DNA from: Terrabacter tumescens
GTDB lineage: Bacteria > Actinomycetota > Actinomycetes > Actinomycetales > Dermatophilaceae
Assembly: GCF_014646815.1 (NCBI RefSeq)
Contig: NZ_BMNZ01000005.1
Span: forward strand, 304,394-368,393
Length of the DNA: 64,000 nucleotides
Direction of reading: 5' to 3'
Positions 50,783 through 62,040 of this stretch are shown one piece after another. How positions within the stretch are numbered: the first letter of the stretch is position 1; every line of letters begins with the position of its first letter. A program made the translations under genes and the position numbers. The notes below the pieces were generated by a model, which did no database searches, was not told the DNA's origin, and worked only from the letters and a program-made list of their open reading frames with translations.

Positions 50783-53122
50783 TCAGGGCAGCAGCAGCCG
50801 GGCCGCGACGGCGGCGACGATGACGAGAACCCCCGCCCCCAGCGCCAGCGTGTCGGGCAGCCGCCACGGCGCGGGCCCGGCCCACGAGCGGCGCCGCGCC
50901 TCGGCGAAGCCCCGCGCGTCCATCGCCAGCGCCAGCGCCGACGCCTGGCCGAGAGCGCCGACGAGCAGGCCACCGGTGACGACGACGGCCTCGCGGCCGC
51001 GGGCGACCGGTCCGCGGTCGGCCCGGATGCCACGCACCCGGCGCGTCGTCATGAGCTCGACCCAGAGGGCGTCGAAGGACTGGAGCCGCTGGAGGGCGGC
51101 CGTCGCCGCGACGACGGGACGCGCCGGCAGCCGGAGGCGCTGGGCGAGGTGGTCGCCGAGGGCCTCGGGGTCGAGGAAGCCGACGACGAAGGCCGACGGC
51201 ACGAGCAGGCAGAGCACGCGCAGCGCGGCCCCCGAAGCCACCTCGAGGTCGCGACCACCGAGCAGCCACGCGGACCACGCGACCCCGAGGACGGCGACGG
51301 CCGCCGGCGCGAGCCGCGCGAGGACACCGCGCAGGCGTCCCTGAGGAGCACGACCTGCGCCGGGGGCGATCAGACCCACGAGGCCGAGCACGAGCTCCAC
51401 GGCCAGGACGGCGAGCCCCTGGCGCCACGTGTCGAGCAGCGCTGGAAGGGGAAGCACGCACAGGGCGGCGCCGAGCAGCGCGAGCGGGCCGACACGGGCG
51501 AGCACCGGGCGGCGTTCCGGCTCCGGGTCGGGCGGCGGCTGGGCGGGGGCGGTGACGCGGACGACGCGGTCGGCGTCGTCGACGACACCCGGGTCGTGGG
51601 TCGTGACGACGACGGCCGCACCCTCGTCACGCGCGGCGGCGAGGACGCCGGAGACGGCCGCCCACGTCAAGCGGTCCTGCCCGACGGTCGGCTCGTCGGC
51701 GAGCACGAGGGCCGGGCCGTGGGCGACGGCGGAGGCCATCGCGAGGCGCCGCTGCTCACCACCGGAGAGCTGCCGCGGGTCGGCGCCGGCCAGGTGCGCG
51801 AGGCCGAGGGCGGCGAGCAGGGCGTCCGCCCGCCGGCCGGCGACGGCGGGGTCCTGCCCGAGGGCGAGCGGGGTCGTCAGCACGTCGTCACGCACGGTGC
51901 GGCCCACGAGCGCGGTCGCCGCGCGCTGCGGCACCCAGGCGACGACGCGGGCGAGGTCGGTCGAGGACCACTCGTCGGGCGGCGCGAGCCGGTCACGCGC
52001 AGCGGCGCGGTCGCCGGTCTCGGCCGGGGTGAGCGGCAGCGCCACGTCGACGGTGCCGCGGGTCGGCGCCGTCAGGCCGCCGAGCGCCGACATGAGCGAG
52101 GACTTGCCGGCACCGCTCGGTCCGACGAGGGCCACGGACCGGCCGGCCCGCGCCTCGAGGTCGGCACCGTCGACGGCGAGGGTCGTGCGCGACGGGCCCC
52201 CGAGCCGCCGGCTCCGGTGCTCGACCCGGACGCCGGATGCGGCCGCGACGACGCGGCCGTGCGGCACCCGTCCGGCCGCGGCGTCCGGGGCGGGGTCGAG
52301 GGCCAGCGCGAGAGGCTGGGGGTCGGGAACACCGGGCACCCAGATGCCCTGGGCTGCAAGGGATTCGCCGTGCTCGACGAGGACCTGACGCGGCTCGCCG
52401 TCGGCGACGACCGCGCCCGACGCGTCGAGGACGACGAGGCGGTCGACGAGGTCGAGCCACCCGTCGAGGCGGTGCTCGACGACGACGAGCGTGAGGCCGC
52501 GCCGTGCGACGACGTCGGCGACGACGCTCCGCACGTCCGCTGCGGTCGCGGCGTCGAGCATCGCCGTCGGCTCGTCGAGCAGGAGCACCGACGGCTCCAT
52601 GACGAGCGCGCCGGCCAGCGCGAGCCGCTGGGACTCGCCTCCGCTCAGCGTCGCCGGCGGGCTGTCGGGCGACATCGTCAGCCCGACCTCGCGCAGGGCG
52701 GCGGCGACGCGGGGCGGCATGGCCGCCCGCGGCATGGAGACGTTCTCGAGCCCGAACGCGACGTCCCGGCCGATGCTCGAGGCCACGACTCCGGCGCCGG
52801 GATCCTGCAGGACGAGACCCACCGAGCCCGGAACTGCCTGCGGCTCATGGCCGTCCACGGTCACGGTGCCCGACAGGTCGCCGGCGTCGGCCGTCAGCAG
52901 CAGGCCGGCGACGGCGCGCAGCAGGGTCGACTTGCCCGACCCGCTCGGCCCGGCGAGCAGCACGCGCTCGCCGGGCTCGAGGGTGAGGTCGAGACGGTCG
53001 AGGACCGGACGCGACCGACCGAAGGGTCGCCACGTCAGACCGGCGACGCGCACGTCCGCGCCGGATCGCACCGGCGCCTCCGCGTCGACGTGCTCGGGTC
53101 CTCGCTCCATCGGGGCCTCCAC
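50783..53122 (-). CDS. ECF transporter fusion: two ATPases plus T component (YkoD-YkoC type)
   Basis: A 779-residue fusion. ATPase 1 (about 24-260) has Walker A GPSGSGKST at 58-66, signature LSGGESQR and Walker B VLLLDEPTAMLD. ATPase 2 (about 310-530) has GPSGAGKSS, LSGGEQRRLAMA and LVLADEPTVGQD. The rest (about 540-779) is a CbiQ/EcfT-like membrane domain of some five or six helices with the coupling-helix sequence TTRRVRGIRADRG. The usual EcfA-A'-T trio is one chain. With YkoE next door (9-bp gap) and a TPP riboswitch upstream, it should energise uptake of hydroxymethylpyrimidine or another thiamin precursor. Confidence 0.9.
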   Translation of the reverse strand: MEAPMERGPEHVDAEAPVRSGADVRVAGLTWRPFGRSRPVLDRLDLTLEPGERVLLAGPSGSGKSTLLRAVAGLLLTADAGDLSGTVTVDGHEPQAVPGSVGLVLQDPGAGVVASSIGRDVAFGLENVSMPRAAMPPRVAAALREVGLTMSPDSPPATLSGGESQRLALAGALVMEPSVLLLDEPTAMLDAATAADVRSVVADVVARRGLTLVVVEHRLDGWLDLVDRLVVLDASGAVVADGEPRQVLVEHGESLAAQGIWVPGVPDPQPLALALDPAPDAAAGRVPHGRVVAAASGVRVEHRSRRLGGPSRTTLAVDGADLEARAGRSVALVGPSGAGKSSLMSALGGLTAPTRGTVDVALPLTPAETGDRAAARDRLAPPDEWSSTDLARVVAWVPQRAATALVGRTVRDDVLTTPLALGQDPAVAGRRADALLAALGLAHLAGADPRQLSGGEQRRLAMASAVAHGPALVLADEPTVGQDRLTWAAVSGVLAAARDEGAAVVVTTHDPGVVDDADRVVRVTAPAQPPPDPEPERRPVLARVGPLALLGAALCVLPLPALLDTWRQGLAVLAVELVLGLVGLIAPGAGRAPQGRLRGVLARLAPAAVAVLGVAWSAWLLGGRDLEVASGAALRVLCLLVPSAFVVGFLDPEALGDHLAQRLRLPARPVVAATAALQRLQSFDALWVELMTTRRVRGIRADRGPVARGREAVVVTGGLLVGALGQASALALAMDARGFAEARRRSWAGPAPWRLPDTLALGAGVLVIVAAVAARLLLP

Positions 53123-53131
53123 GGGGGCCGG

Positions 53132-53746
53132 TCAGACGGCGCGCTGCTCGCGGATCTCCTGGCCCGGGGGGAACGGGTTGAGCGCACCCGCGGCGGCGAG
53201 CAACCGGGTCAGGCCGACGGCGAGCAGCGAGCCGAAGACGGCGACCGACGCCCCGAGCAGGAAGAGGTAGGAGACCTTGTAGCCCCAGCCCCAGTCGGTC
53301 CAGTACGAGTACCACTCGTAGACGGCCTCGAACGCGCCGCCGAGGAAGCCGCCGAGCAGCAGCGGCGCCCAGCGGTACACGGCATACCCGAACGCGGCGA
53401 AGCCGAGCTCGACGCCGAGCCCCTGCACGAGGCCGGACACGAGCGTCGTCAGGCCCCACTGCGTGCCGATGAGCGCGGAGACGATCGCCGCGAGCAGCTC
53501 GGTGAAGACGGCCGCGCCGGGGCGGCGGATGATGAGCATGCCGACGATGCCGGCGACGAGCCAGGGCCACGCGAACAGCGCGCTGAAGGGGGGGAAGCCC
53601 GCCGAGACGGCGTTCGAGGGGACGGCGTAGGCCAGACCCCACGCCCAGTAGGCGACGCCGAAGGCGACCCCGAGGAAGGCGCAGGTGAGCAGGTCGATGG
53701 TGCGCCAGCGGGTCAGCGGCCCGCTCGCGGTGATGGTGTTGGACAT
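53132..53746 (-). CDS. ykoE: ECF transporter substrate-binding component YkoE
   Basis: A 204-residue membrane S component with about six helices (TIDLLTCAFLGVAFGVAYWAWGLAY, WPWLVAGIVGMLIIRR, LLLGGFLGGAFEAVYEW, VSYLFLLGASVAVFGSLLAVGL). The pattern fits YkoE, the S component for hydroxymethylpyrimidine/thiamin precursors. It lies directly after a TPP riboswitch and before the fused ATPase-ATPase-T gene. ATG 53746 is chosen as start because the fold begins there; upstream frame to 53926 is the riboswitch. Confidence 0.9.
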   Translation of the reverse strand: MSNTITASGPLTRWRTIDLLTCAFLGVAFGVAYWAWGLAYAVPSNAVSAGFPPFSALFAWPWLVAGIVGMLIIRRPGAAVFTELLAAIVSALIGTQWGLTTLVSGLVQGLGVELGFAAFGYAVYRWAPLLLGGFLGGAFEAVYEWYSYWTDWGWGYKVSYLFLLGASVAVFGSLLAVGLTRLLAAAGALNPFPPGQEIREQRAV

Positions 53747-53859
53747 GGTGTGTCTCCCGGGTTCCAGTGGATACGCGTGGATACGAGTGTATACCGGGGG
53801 AAGCCAGCCGGACGGACACGTCGATGACGTGTGCCGTGCGGTGGCCTGAGAAATACCGA

Positions 53860-53951
53860 CTTCCTTCGCCGGTGCTAACCGGAGCAGGTTCGAGGGTCTG
53901 CGGCTCGGCCCTTCGGGCTGCCGCACTCTCAGCGCGTGACGCGCTCCCCTG
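53860..53951 (-). ncRNA. TPP riboswitch (THI element)
   Basis: Reading toward ykoE, the leader has CAGGGGAGCG at the 5' end (53951-53942), then GCTGAGAGTGCGG, a helix with a GCCCGAAGGGC hairpin, CCGCAGACCCTCGAACCTG, the variable stem CCGG...CCGG and GGCGAAGGAAG (53870-53860). GCUGAGA, ACCCUCGAACCUG and the 3' GAAGG are the conserved TPP aptamer parts. Closing P1 pairs are formed by the ends. Downstream 53747-53859 holds the expression platform. Control of a thiamin-precursor transporter fits. Confidence 0.93.
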
Positions 53952-54045
53952 TCGTGATGGGTGGGTGGTGCTCTTCAGTTGTCGGGGGTGACTCTACTCG
54001 TCCGGCGCGCGTCCGACGCCCGGGTCTCGTGGGTACAGTCACGAC

Positions 54046-54510
54046 ATGGGTTCCAAGGACACGAAGAAGGCTGCCTCCAGGGCTGTCGAGAAGGCCAAGG
54101 CCAAGGCTGAGACGCCGCAGCACACCCCGGTCAGCGGCCCGGTCTGGAAGATCCTCAGCGTCGGCACGACGATCGTCGCGACGAAGCTCGCGACCGACGC
54201 CGCGCAGAAGGGCTGGAAGCTGGCGACCGGCCGCAACGTCCCGGTCAAGGGGGACTTCGAGCGTGAGCGCACGCGCGACGTCATCCTCTTCACGGCGCTC
54301 TCGTCGATGGCCGTGGCCGCGGCTCGGGTCGCCGCCGAGCGCGGCGCCGCGACGTACTACCGCCGCTCGACCGGCCACCTGCCCAAGGCGCTCGAGGACG
54401 AGAAGGTGTCGCCGACCGACAAGAAGGCCTCCCGCAAGCTCGCCAAGGGCAAGGCCAAGGCCGAGCGCGCGACCCAGAAGGCCATCGACAAGGCCACCGG
54501 CCGCCGCTGA
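54046..54510 (+). CDS. DUF4235 family protein
   Basis: A 154-residue protein of the actinobacterial DUF4235 group: VWKILSVGTTIVATKLATDAAQKGWKLATGRNVP in an amphipathic membrane segment (about 33-66), then RTRDVILFTALSSMAVAAARVAAERGAATYYRRSTGHLP with a second segment. Both ends are Lys/Ala-rich helices. Function unknown; small membrane-associated protein. TACAGT (54034-54039) sits 6 nt before ATG 54046 without a Shine-Dalgarno, so the mRNA is probably leaderless. It is divergent from the TPP riboswitch. Confidence 0.85.
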   Translation: MGSKDTKKAASRAVEKAKAKAETPQHTPVSGPVWKILSVGTTIVATKLATDAAQKGWKLATGRNVPVKGDFERERTRDVILFTALSSMAVAAARVAAERGAATYYRRSTGHLPKALEDEKVSPTDKKASRKLAKGKAKAERATQKAIDKATGRR

Positions 54511-54525
54511 GTCCCCTCTCTCCCC

Positions 54526-54565
54526 GTCCCGCCCGGTCCCGCCCGGTCCCGCCCGGTCCCGACCC
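54526..54565. repeat. Tandem 10-bp GTCCCGCCCG repeat
   Basis: Three perfect units GTCCCGCCCG (54526-54555) and a fourth degenerate unit GTCCCGACCC (54556-54565) lie between the stops of the convergent DUF4235 and ATPase-remnant genes. It is a short slippage-prone array. No hairpin is formed. Confidence 0.85.
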
Positions 54566-54572
54566 GCTCCGG

Positions 54573-55211
54573 CTACGCCGGTGCGACTCCGTCCCGTCGG
54601 CGCGCACCGGGGCGCAACGCCTTGTGGGCCCGGTCGACGAGCACGACGGCCGGTACCGCCGCCAGCGCGACGACCCACCCCACGGGCGGCGGCACCGATC
54701 CGCCGAGCAGGCTGGCGGCAGCCGGCCAGCCGAGGATGACGGCCAGGAAGACGAGCTCGACGGCCACCGCGAGCAGCAGCAGCCGGTTGCCCCGCAGCGA
54801 GGGCCGCCCCACCGGTCGGCTCGCGCTCCGGCAGGCGAACGCGTTGGCGAGCTGGCCGAGCACGACCGCGGCGAAGGCCGCCCCCGACGCCGGCGCCAGC
54901 ACGTGCGCCGGTGCCGTCTGCCCGTAGCTCCAGCCGCCGAGCGTCAGGACGCCGACGAAGGCCAGCATCTCGACGACCGCCTCGGTCGGGCCGAGGACGA
55001 GCAGGGCCCGGCGCAGCAGCCCGAGGTCGACGAGCGGCCCCGAGCGCATCGGCTCGATCATGACGCGCGGGCTGGCCGGCTCGGCGCCGAGCGCGAGAGC
55101 GGGCAGCAGGTCGGTGCCGATGTCCAGGGCGAGGATCTGCAGCACCGACAGGGCGAGCGGCAGGTGCCCGGCCGTCAGCGACCACAGCACGAACGAGCAC
55201 TGCCCTTCCAC
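54573..55211 (-). pseudogene. P-type cation ATPase remnant, C-terminal membrane domain only
   Basis: The reverse-strand frame encodes the last membrane domain of a P2-type ATPase: LPLALSVLQILALDIGTDLLPALALGAEPAS (the M6 region and following loop), MIEPMRSGPLVDLGLLRRALLVLGPTEAVVEMLAF, then three more helices. The actuator, phosphorylation (DKTGT) and nucleotide domains are missing. Homology fades above about 55280, 90 bp before ppdK, so a deletion removed the 5' three quarters. The first in-frame GTG is at 55211 and no Shine-Dalgarno precedes it. It might be expressed as a 212-residue membrane fragment, but a decayed gene is more likely. Confidence 0.75.
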
Positions 55212-55238
55212 GCTACGCGCGAGCCGCCGGCCGCGGAT

Positions 55239-55252
55239 GGGACCAAAGCCCC
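55239..55252. promoter_or_regulatory. DosR-like palindrome upstream of ppdK
   Basis: GGGACCAAAGCCCC agrees with the DosR/DevR box form GGGACYWWAGTCCC except at one or two bases and lies 119 bp before ppdK, at the 5' end of the ATPase remnant. Similar sites regulate hypoxia genes in mycobacteria and streptomycetes. In 74 % GC DNA such a match can arise by chance. Confidence 0.35.
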
Positions 55253-55370
55253 TGTCGGGGTCCTCTAGCGCGGACGGACGATGCACGGGAGAGACGGGTG
55301 CGGCGCGCCCGGGCCGAGCGTGCCGACCCCGAGCACGCGAAGCCTGGATGACCCGATCACTGGAGGCGCC

Positions 55371-58094
<2,724 letters not shown>

Positions 58095-58133
58095 GCACGA
58101 CCGCGGGGCCGGTTCCGCGCTCTCGAGCGGGCA

Positions 58134-58161
58134 CCATCCGGTGTGCTCCCGCCGGATGGTT
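58134..58161. terminator. Hairpin terminator after ppdK
   Basis: ACCATCCGG (58134-58142) pairs with CCGGATGGT (58153-58161) around a 10-nt loop and is followed by TTCTCTC. It sits 40 bp after the ppdK stop and before the convergent alcohol dehydrogenase stop. Confidence 0.75.
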
Positions 58162-58212
58162 CTCTCGGCCGGGTCTTTCCCGAGGTGCCGTCCGGGCCGT
58201 CAAGGGGTGCTG

Positions 58213-59220
58213 TCAGGGCACGAGCACGGCCGCGCCGTGCACGCGTCCCTCCTCGAGCTCGACGAGGGCGCGGTCCGCCTCGTCCAGCGGCACCGGTGTC
58301 GTGGCGACTCTCAGACCCAGCCGCTCGGCGAGCAGGAGGAACTCCTCGCCGTCCTGCCTCGTGTTGCTCGTGACGCTGCGCAGCGACCGCTCCCGGAAGA
58401 GGTGGCGCTGGTAGTCGAGCACGGGGATGTCGCTGAGGTGGATGCCGGCCACGGCGAGCGTGCCGCCCGGCGACAGGGCCTCGAGGGCGACGGGGACGAG
58501 GTCGCCTGCGGGGGCGAAGAGGATGGCGGCGTCGAGCGGGACCGGCGGGGCGTCGGTCGGGCCGCCGACCGAGGCCGCGCCGAGCTCCGTGGCCAGCTCC
58601 CGGGCTCCCGCTCCACGGGTCAGCACGTGCACCTCGGCGCCCTGCGCGACGGCGACCTGGGCCGTGAGGTGGGCGCTGGCTCCGAAGCCGTAGATGCCGA
58701 GCCGTCCTCCCGGTGGCAGTTCGGCCCGGCGCAGCGACCGGTAGCCGATGATCCCCGCGCAGAGCAGCGGGGCCGCGTCGACGTCGGAGAACGAGGGCGG
58801 CACCCGGTAGGCGTACGCCTCGGGCACGACGGTCCACTCGGCATACCCCCCGTCGGCGTCCCAGCCGGTGTATCGCGATGCGGCACAGAGGTTCTCGCGG
58901 CCCGCGCGGCACCAGCGGCAGGAGCCGCACGTGCTCCGGAGCCACGCGACGCCGACGCGGTCGCCGGGCGCGAAGCGGTGGGCGCCGTCGCCGAGGAGCG
59001 CGACCTCGCCCACCACCTCGTGGCCGGGCACGAGCTGGTGCCGGTGCCGCGGCAGATCGCCCGTGACGACGTGCAGGTCGGTGCGACACACCCCACAGGC
59101 GCGCACGCGGACCAGCACGTCGCCGGGGCCGGGCTGCGGGACGGGCAGCTCGGCCCGGACGAGCGGGCGACGCCGTAGCGGCGCCGGCTCGTCGACGACC
59201 CACGCCTGCATCGTGCCCAC
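58213..59220 (-). CDS. Zinc-dependent alcohol dehydrogenase
   Basis: A 335-residue medium-chain dehydrogenase. The catalytic zinc ligands are in [13 protein letters not shown] and [10 protein letters not shown], the structural zinc in [17 protein letters not shown], and the Rossmann motif is [17 protein letters not shown]. The type fits bacterial AdhA/AdhP-like enzymes that interconvert alcohols and aldehydes with NAD(P). GTG 59220 is chosen because GGAGG lies 4 nt upstream; ATG 59211 is also in frame. It is divergent from the DUF1918-DUF1876 gene, and a DosR-like palindrome lies between them. Confidence 0.9.
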   Translation of the reverse strand: MGTMQAWVVDEPAPLRRRPLVRAELPVPQPGPGDVLVRVRACGVCRTDLHVVTGDLPRHRHQLVPGHEVVGEVALLGDGAHRFAPGDRVGVAWLRSTCGSCRWCRAGRENLCAASRYTGWDADGGYAEWTVVPEAYAYRVPPSFSDVDAAPLLCAGIIGYRSLRRAELPPGGRLGIYGFGASAHLTAQVAVAQGAEVHVLTRGAGARELATELGAASVGGPTDAPPVPLDAAILFAPAGDLVPVALEALSPGGTLAVAGIHLSDIPVLDYQRHLFRERSLRSVTSNTRQDGEEFLLLAERLGLRVATTPVPLDEADRALVELEEGRVHGAAVLVP

Positions 59221-59296
59221 GGCGCCTCCCTCGGGTCGTCGGTCGTGCGAGCGCACCACCACTGCCGATCACACCCCCGGGCGGCGGCCGCGGCAA

Positions 59297-59310
59297 GGGT
59301 CCAAGGTCCC
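59297..59310. promoter_or_regulatory. DosR-like palindrome between adh and the DUF1918-DUF1876 gene
   Basis: GGGTCCAAGGTCCC (GGGACCTTGGACCC on the other strand) matches 11 of 14 bases of the DosR core GGGACTTTAGTCCC. It is 77 bp before the adh start and 102 bp before the fusion gene. A second, weaker GGACC...GGTCC pair follows at about 59317. Both genes belong to families induced in hypoxia, which makes this site more credible than sequence alone. Confidence 0.4.
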
Positions 59311-59411
59311 GCCCCCGGACCCGACGGTCCCACCGGGCCGAGCCCTTCGCCCCTGAGCACCCCGACCCGTGGGGTGCTGTCCTGATCTGAGACCCGATCG
59401 AGGAGGCCATC

Positions 59412-59945
59412 GTGAGAGCACACGTCGGAGACCGCATCGTCCTTGCGGCAGAGCACATCGACGAACCCACCCGGGACGGGGAGGTGCTCGAGGTCCGCGG
59501 GGCCGACGGCGGGCCGCCCTTCGTCGTGCGGTGGACGGACGGGCACACCGGGCTGATCTATCCCGGGCCGGGGTCGGTGCTGCACCTCGGCGCCGCCGAC
59601 GACACGGCAGCAGCCGCACCCGCAACCCCCGCAGCCCCCGCAGCCCCCGCGGGCACGACCGGTCACGAGCCGACGCAGCACCTGCGCGAGTGGCAGGTCC
59701 GCGTCTCGCTGCTCGAGGCCGGTGACGACACGAGCGCCACGGTGGTGCTCGTCGCCGACCCGCCCGACCGGATCAGCGCCAAGGGGTCGAGCCACCGCTC
59801 GGCCGACGACACGGCGGACCGCCGGATCGGCGACGAGGTCGCCGTCGCGCGGGCGCTGCGCCACCTGGCCGACCAGCTGATCGGCGACGCGGAGCACGAC
59901 ATCGAGGAGCGCACGGGCGAGGAGGCGCACGTCCGGACGACGTGA
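59412..59945 (+). CDS. DUF1918-DUF1876 fusion protein
   Basis: A 177-residue fusion. Residues 1-58 are a DUF1918 SH3-like domain (VGDRIVLAAEHIDEPTRDGEVLEVRGADGGPPFVVRWTDGHTGLIYPGPGS). An Ala/Pro/Thr linker (60-85) joins it to a DUF1876 domain (about 90-170; WQVRVSLLEAGDDTSATVVLVADPP, GSSHRSADDTADRRIGDEVAVARALRHLADQLIGDAEHDIE). DUF1876 includes mycobacterial Rv1738, a DosR-regulated protein with structural likeness to ribosome hibernation factors. The two are normally separate. GTG 59412 follows AGGAGG. A DUF1918-only paralogue lies at 63567. Confidence 0.87.
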   Translation: MRAHVGDRIVLAAEHIDEPTRDGEVLEVRGADGGPPFVVRWTDGHTGLIYPGPGSVLHLGAADDTAAAAPATPAAPAAPAGTTGHEPTQHLREWQVRVSLLEAGDDTSATVVLVADPPDRISAKGSSHRSADDTADRRIGDEVAVARALRHLADQLIGDAEHDIEERTGEEAHVRTT

Positions 59946-59979
59946 CGCGCCGGCCGCCGACAGCAGGGCGCCCGCGGAC

Positions 59980-60690
59980 TCAGCCGTCGCCGATGCGGAC
60001 GAGCCCCGTCTCGTAGGCGAGCACGACCATCTGCACCCGGTCGCGCAGGCCGAGCTTGGCCAGGACGCGCCCGATGTGCGTCTTGACCGTGGCCTCGGCG
60101 ACGAAGAGGGCCGCGGCGATCTCGGAGTTGTTGAGGCCCCGACCGACCGCCTCGAGCACCTCGCGCTCGCGCTCGGTGAGCACGTCGAGCCGGTCGAGCC
60201 CGGACGGCCGGCCCGGGCTCGCCAGCACGGGCAGGAAGCGGTCGAGCAGTCGCCGGGTGGGACCGGGCGCGACGACGGCGTCACCGGTGTGGACGGCACG
60301 GATCGCCGAGAGCAGCTCCGACGGTCCGGCGTCCTTGAGCAGGAAGCCTGCTGCTCCCGCGCGCAGCGCCGCGTAGACGTACTCGTCGAGGTCGAAGGTC
60401 GTCAGGACGAGCACCTTCGGGGTCTCGCCGCGGTCGACGATGCGACGGGTCGCCTCGATGCCGTCGAGCCGGGGCATCCGGATGTCCATGAGCACGACGT
60501 CGACGGCGCGCCCGGGCAGCGCGTCGAGGGCGGCCTGCCCGTCGGCGCACTCGGCGACGACGTCGATGTCGGGCTCGGCGTCGAGCACCATGCGGAAGCC
60601 GGCCCGCACGAGGGCCTGGTCGTCGACGATCATCACCCTCGTCGGGCGGTCGGTCGAGCGGTCCGTCCCGCTCCAGGTCGTGTCGGTCAC
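59980..60690 (-). CDS. NarL/LuxR-type response regulator
   Basis: A 236-residue response regulator. The receiver (about 18-135) has Asp69 in VVLMDIRMPRLDG, the acidic pair in VMIVDDQALVRAG, the Thr in VLVLTTFDLDEYV and the Lys in GFLLKDAGPSELL. The C-terminal LuxR helix-turn-helix (about 165-230) is LTEREREVLEAVGRGLNNSEIAAALFVAEATVKTHIGRVLAKLGLRDRVQMVV. It partners the DesK-type kinase upstream, with a GTGA overlap (GTG 60690). Targets unknown; it may control the flanking cluster. Confidence 0.94.
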   Translation of the reverse strand: MTDTTWSGTDRSTDRPTRVMIVDDQALVRAGFRMVLDAEPDIDVVAECADGQAALDALPGRAVDVVLMDIRMPRLDGIEATRRIVDRGETPKVLVLTTFDLDEYVYAALRAGAAGFLLKDAGPSELLSAIRAVHTGDAVVAPGPTRRLLDRFLPVLASPGRPSGLDRLDVLTEREREVLEAVGRGLNNSEIAAALFVAEATVKTHIGRVLAKLGLRDRVQMVVLAYETGLVRIGDG

Positions 60691-61871
60691 TGGTCCCTCT
60701 CCGTCGGCATCGTGGCGAGCACCTCGAAACCGCCACCGGCGCCCGGCCCGGCCGTCAGGGTGCCGCCGTGCACCGCGACGCGTTCGCGCATGCCGGCCAG
60801 CCCGTGCCCGCGCCCGTCGTCGGCGCTGCGCGCCCCGACCCCGTCGTCGCACACGCAGATCCGCATGCGCTCGTCGGTCTGCTCGACGTCCACGACGGCG
60901 CTCGCTCCCGGTCCCGCGTGCTTGATGACGTTGGTCAGCGACTCCTGCACGACTCGGTATGCCGCGAGGTCGAGTCCCACCGGTCGCCGCCGTTCGGCGC
61001 CCCGGACGGTCAACGTCACCGGCACCCCTGCTGCGCGCACCCCGGCCACGAGGTCGTCGAGCTGGGCCACGCCACCGGTCGGTGCGAGCTCGACACCGGA
61101 CTCCGGGTCACGGAGCACCCCGACGAGGCGCCGGGTCTCGCCGAGCGCGTCGCGGGCGGTCGCACCGATGGTCTCGAGCGCGCCCACCGAGCGGGCGAGC
61201 GCGCCCTCGGGACTGCGCTCGGCGGCATACGCGGCGCCGTCGGCCTGCACGACGATGACCGACAGCGCGTGCGCCACGACGTCGTGCATCTCGCGCGCGA
61301 CGGCCGCCCGCTCCTGCTGGGCGGCGAGCCGCAGCTCCTGCTCCCGCTCGCGCTCGACGCGCTCGGCCCGGTCCTGGAGGTCGGCGAGGCGCTGGAGCCG
61401 GGCCCGCTTGAGGTCACCGAGCGCCCACGCGGCGAGCGACGCGGCCGCGCACGCGAGGAAGGTGAAGGTGAACTCGGCCGCGCCCGGCACGCGACCGGAC
61501 GGGGCCGTGAAGCGGAGGCCGGCGATGGCGGAGCCGAGCGCCGCGACGCCGAGCCCGGCGAGGCGCACCCCGCGGCGGCGGTCGTAGGCGGCGAGGGAGT
61601 AGAGCGCGACGAGGAAGGCGACGTCACCCGGCAGCAGGTTGCTCGTCGGGATGACACGGACGGCAAGCGCGATGCTGACGACGGCGAAGGCGACGGCGGG
61701 GTGCGAGCGCCGCCAGATGAGCGCGAGCGACGACACCCCCACGACCGCCCAGCCCCACCCCTGGCCCTCGCCGAGCAGGACGAGGCCCAGCAGCGCGAGG
61801 ACGACGGCGAGCGGGACGTCGAAGAGGAGCGGCCGCCGCTGCAGCCACTCGTAGACGCGTCCCTCGTTCAC
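60687..61871 (-). CDS. DesK-type sensor histidine kinase
   Basis: A 394-residue membrane kinase. Four or five helices are in the first 155 residues (PLAVVLALLGLVLLGEG, AVVGVSSLALIWR, VAFAVVSIALAVRV, VAFLVALYSLAAYD, FLACAAASLAAWALG). A HisKA_3 domain has His196 in RAAVAREMHDVVAHALSVIVVQ, and an HATPase domain has QESLTNVIKHAG and DDGVG...GHGLAGMRERV. There is no extracytoplasmic or heme-GAF sensor, so it is not a DosS-type oxygen sensor; it may sense membrane state. GTG 61871 start. Confidence 0.93.
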   Translation of the reverse strand: MNEGRVYEWLQRRPLLFDVPLAVVLALLGLVLLGEGQGWGWAVVGVSSLALIWRRSHPAVAFAVVSIALAVRVIPTSNLLPGDVAFLVALYSLAAYDRRRGVRLAGLGVAALGSAIAGLRFTAPSGRVPGAAEFTFTFLACAAASLAAWALGDLKRARLQRLADLQDRAERVEREREQELRLAAQQERAAVAREMHDVVAHALSVIVVQADGAAYAAERSPEGALARSVGALETIGATARDALGETRRLVGVLRDPESGVELAPTGGVAQLDDLVAGVRAAGVPVTLTVRGAERRRPVGLDLAAYRVVQESLTNVIKHAGPGASAVVDVEQTDERMRICVCDDGVGARSADDGRGHGLAGMRERVAVHGGTLTAGPGAGGGFEVLATMPTERDQ

Positions 61872-62040
61872 GCCCCGAGCCTACGAGGGCCGCTCCGAGC
61901 CGTCGTCAGACCACGGTCGCAGACGTGGGACGACCGCACGACGGGAGGCCGAGAGGATGCCCTGTCTCGATCGTCACGCCGTGAACCCCGCCCGGCGCCC
62001 ACCCGCTCGGAGGACGATGGAGGTGGACCGAGGAGTGGCC

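Noticed and set aside
50213-53827. 1204-codon open frame on the + strand opposite the ECF transporter, lipoprotein and YkoE genes
   Set aside because: It spans several proven reverse-strand genes and a riboswitch, and its product is Arg/Gly/Ala-rich without domains.
53880-53900. GGTTCGAGG resembling a tRNA T-loop
   Set aside because: It is part of the TPP riboswitch; no acceptor or anticodon arms.
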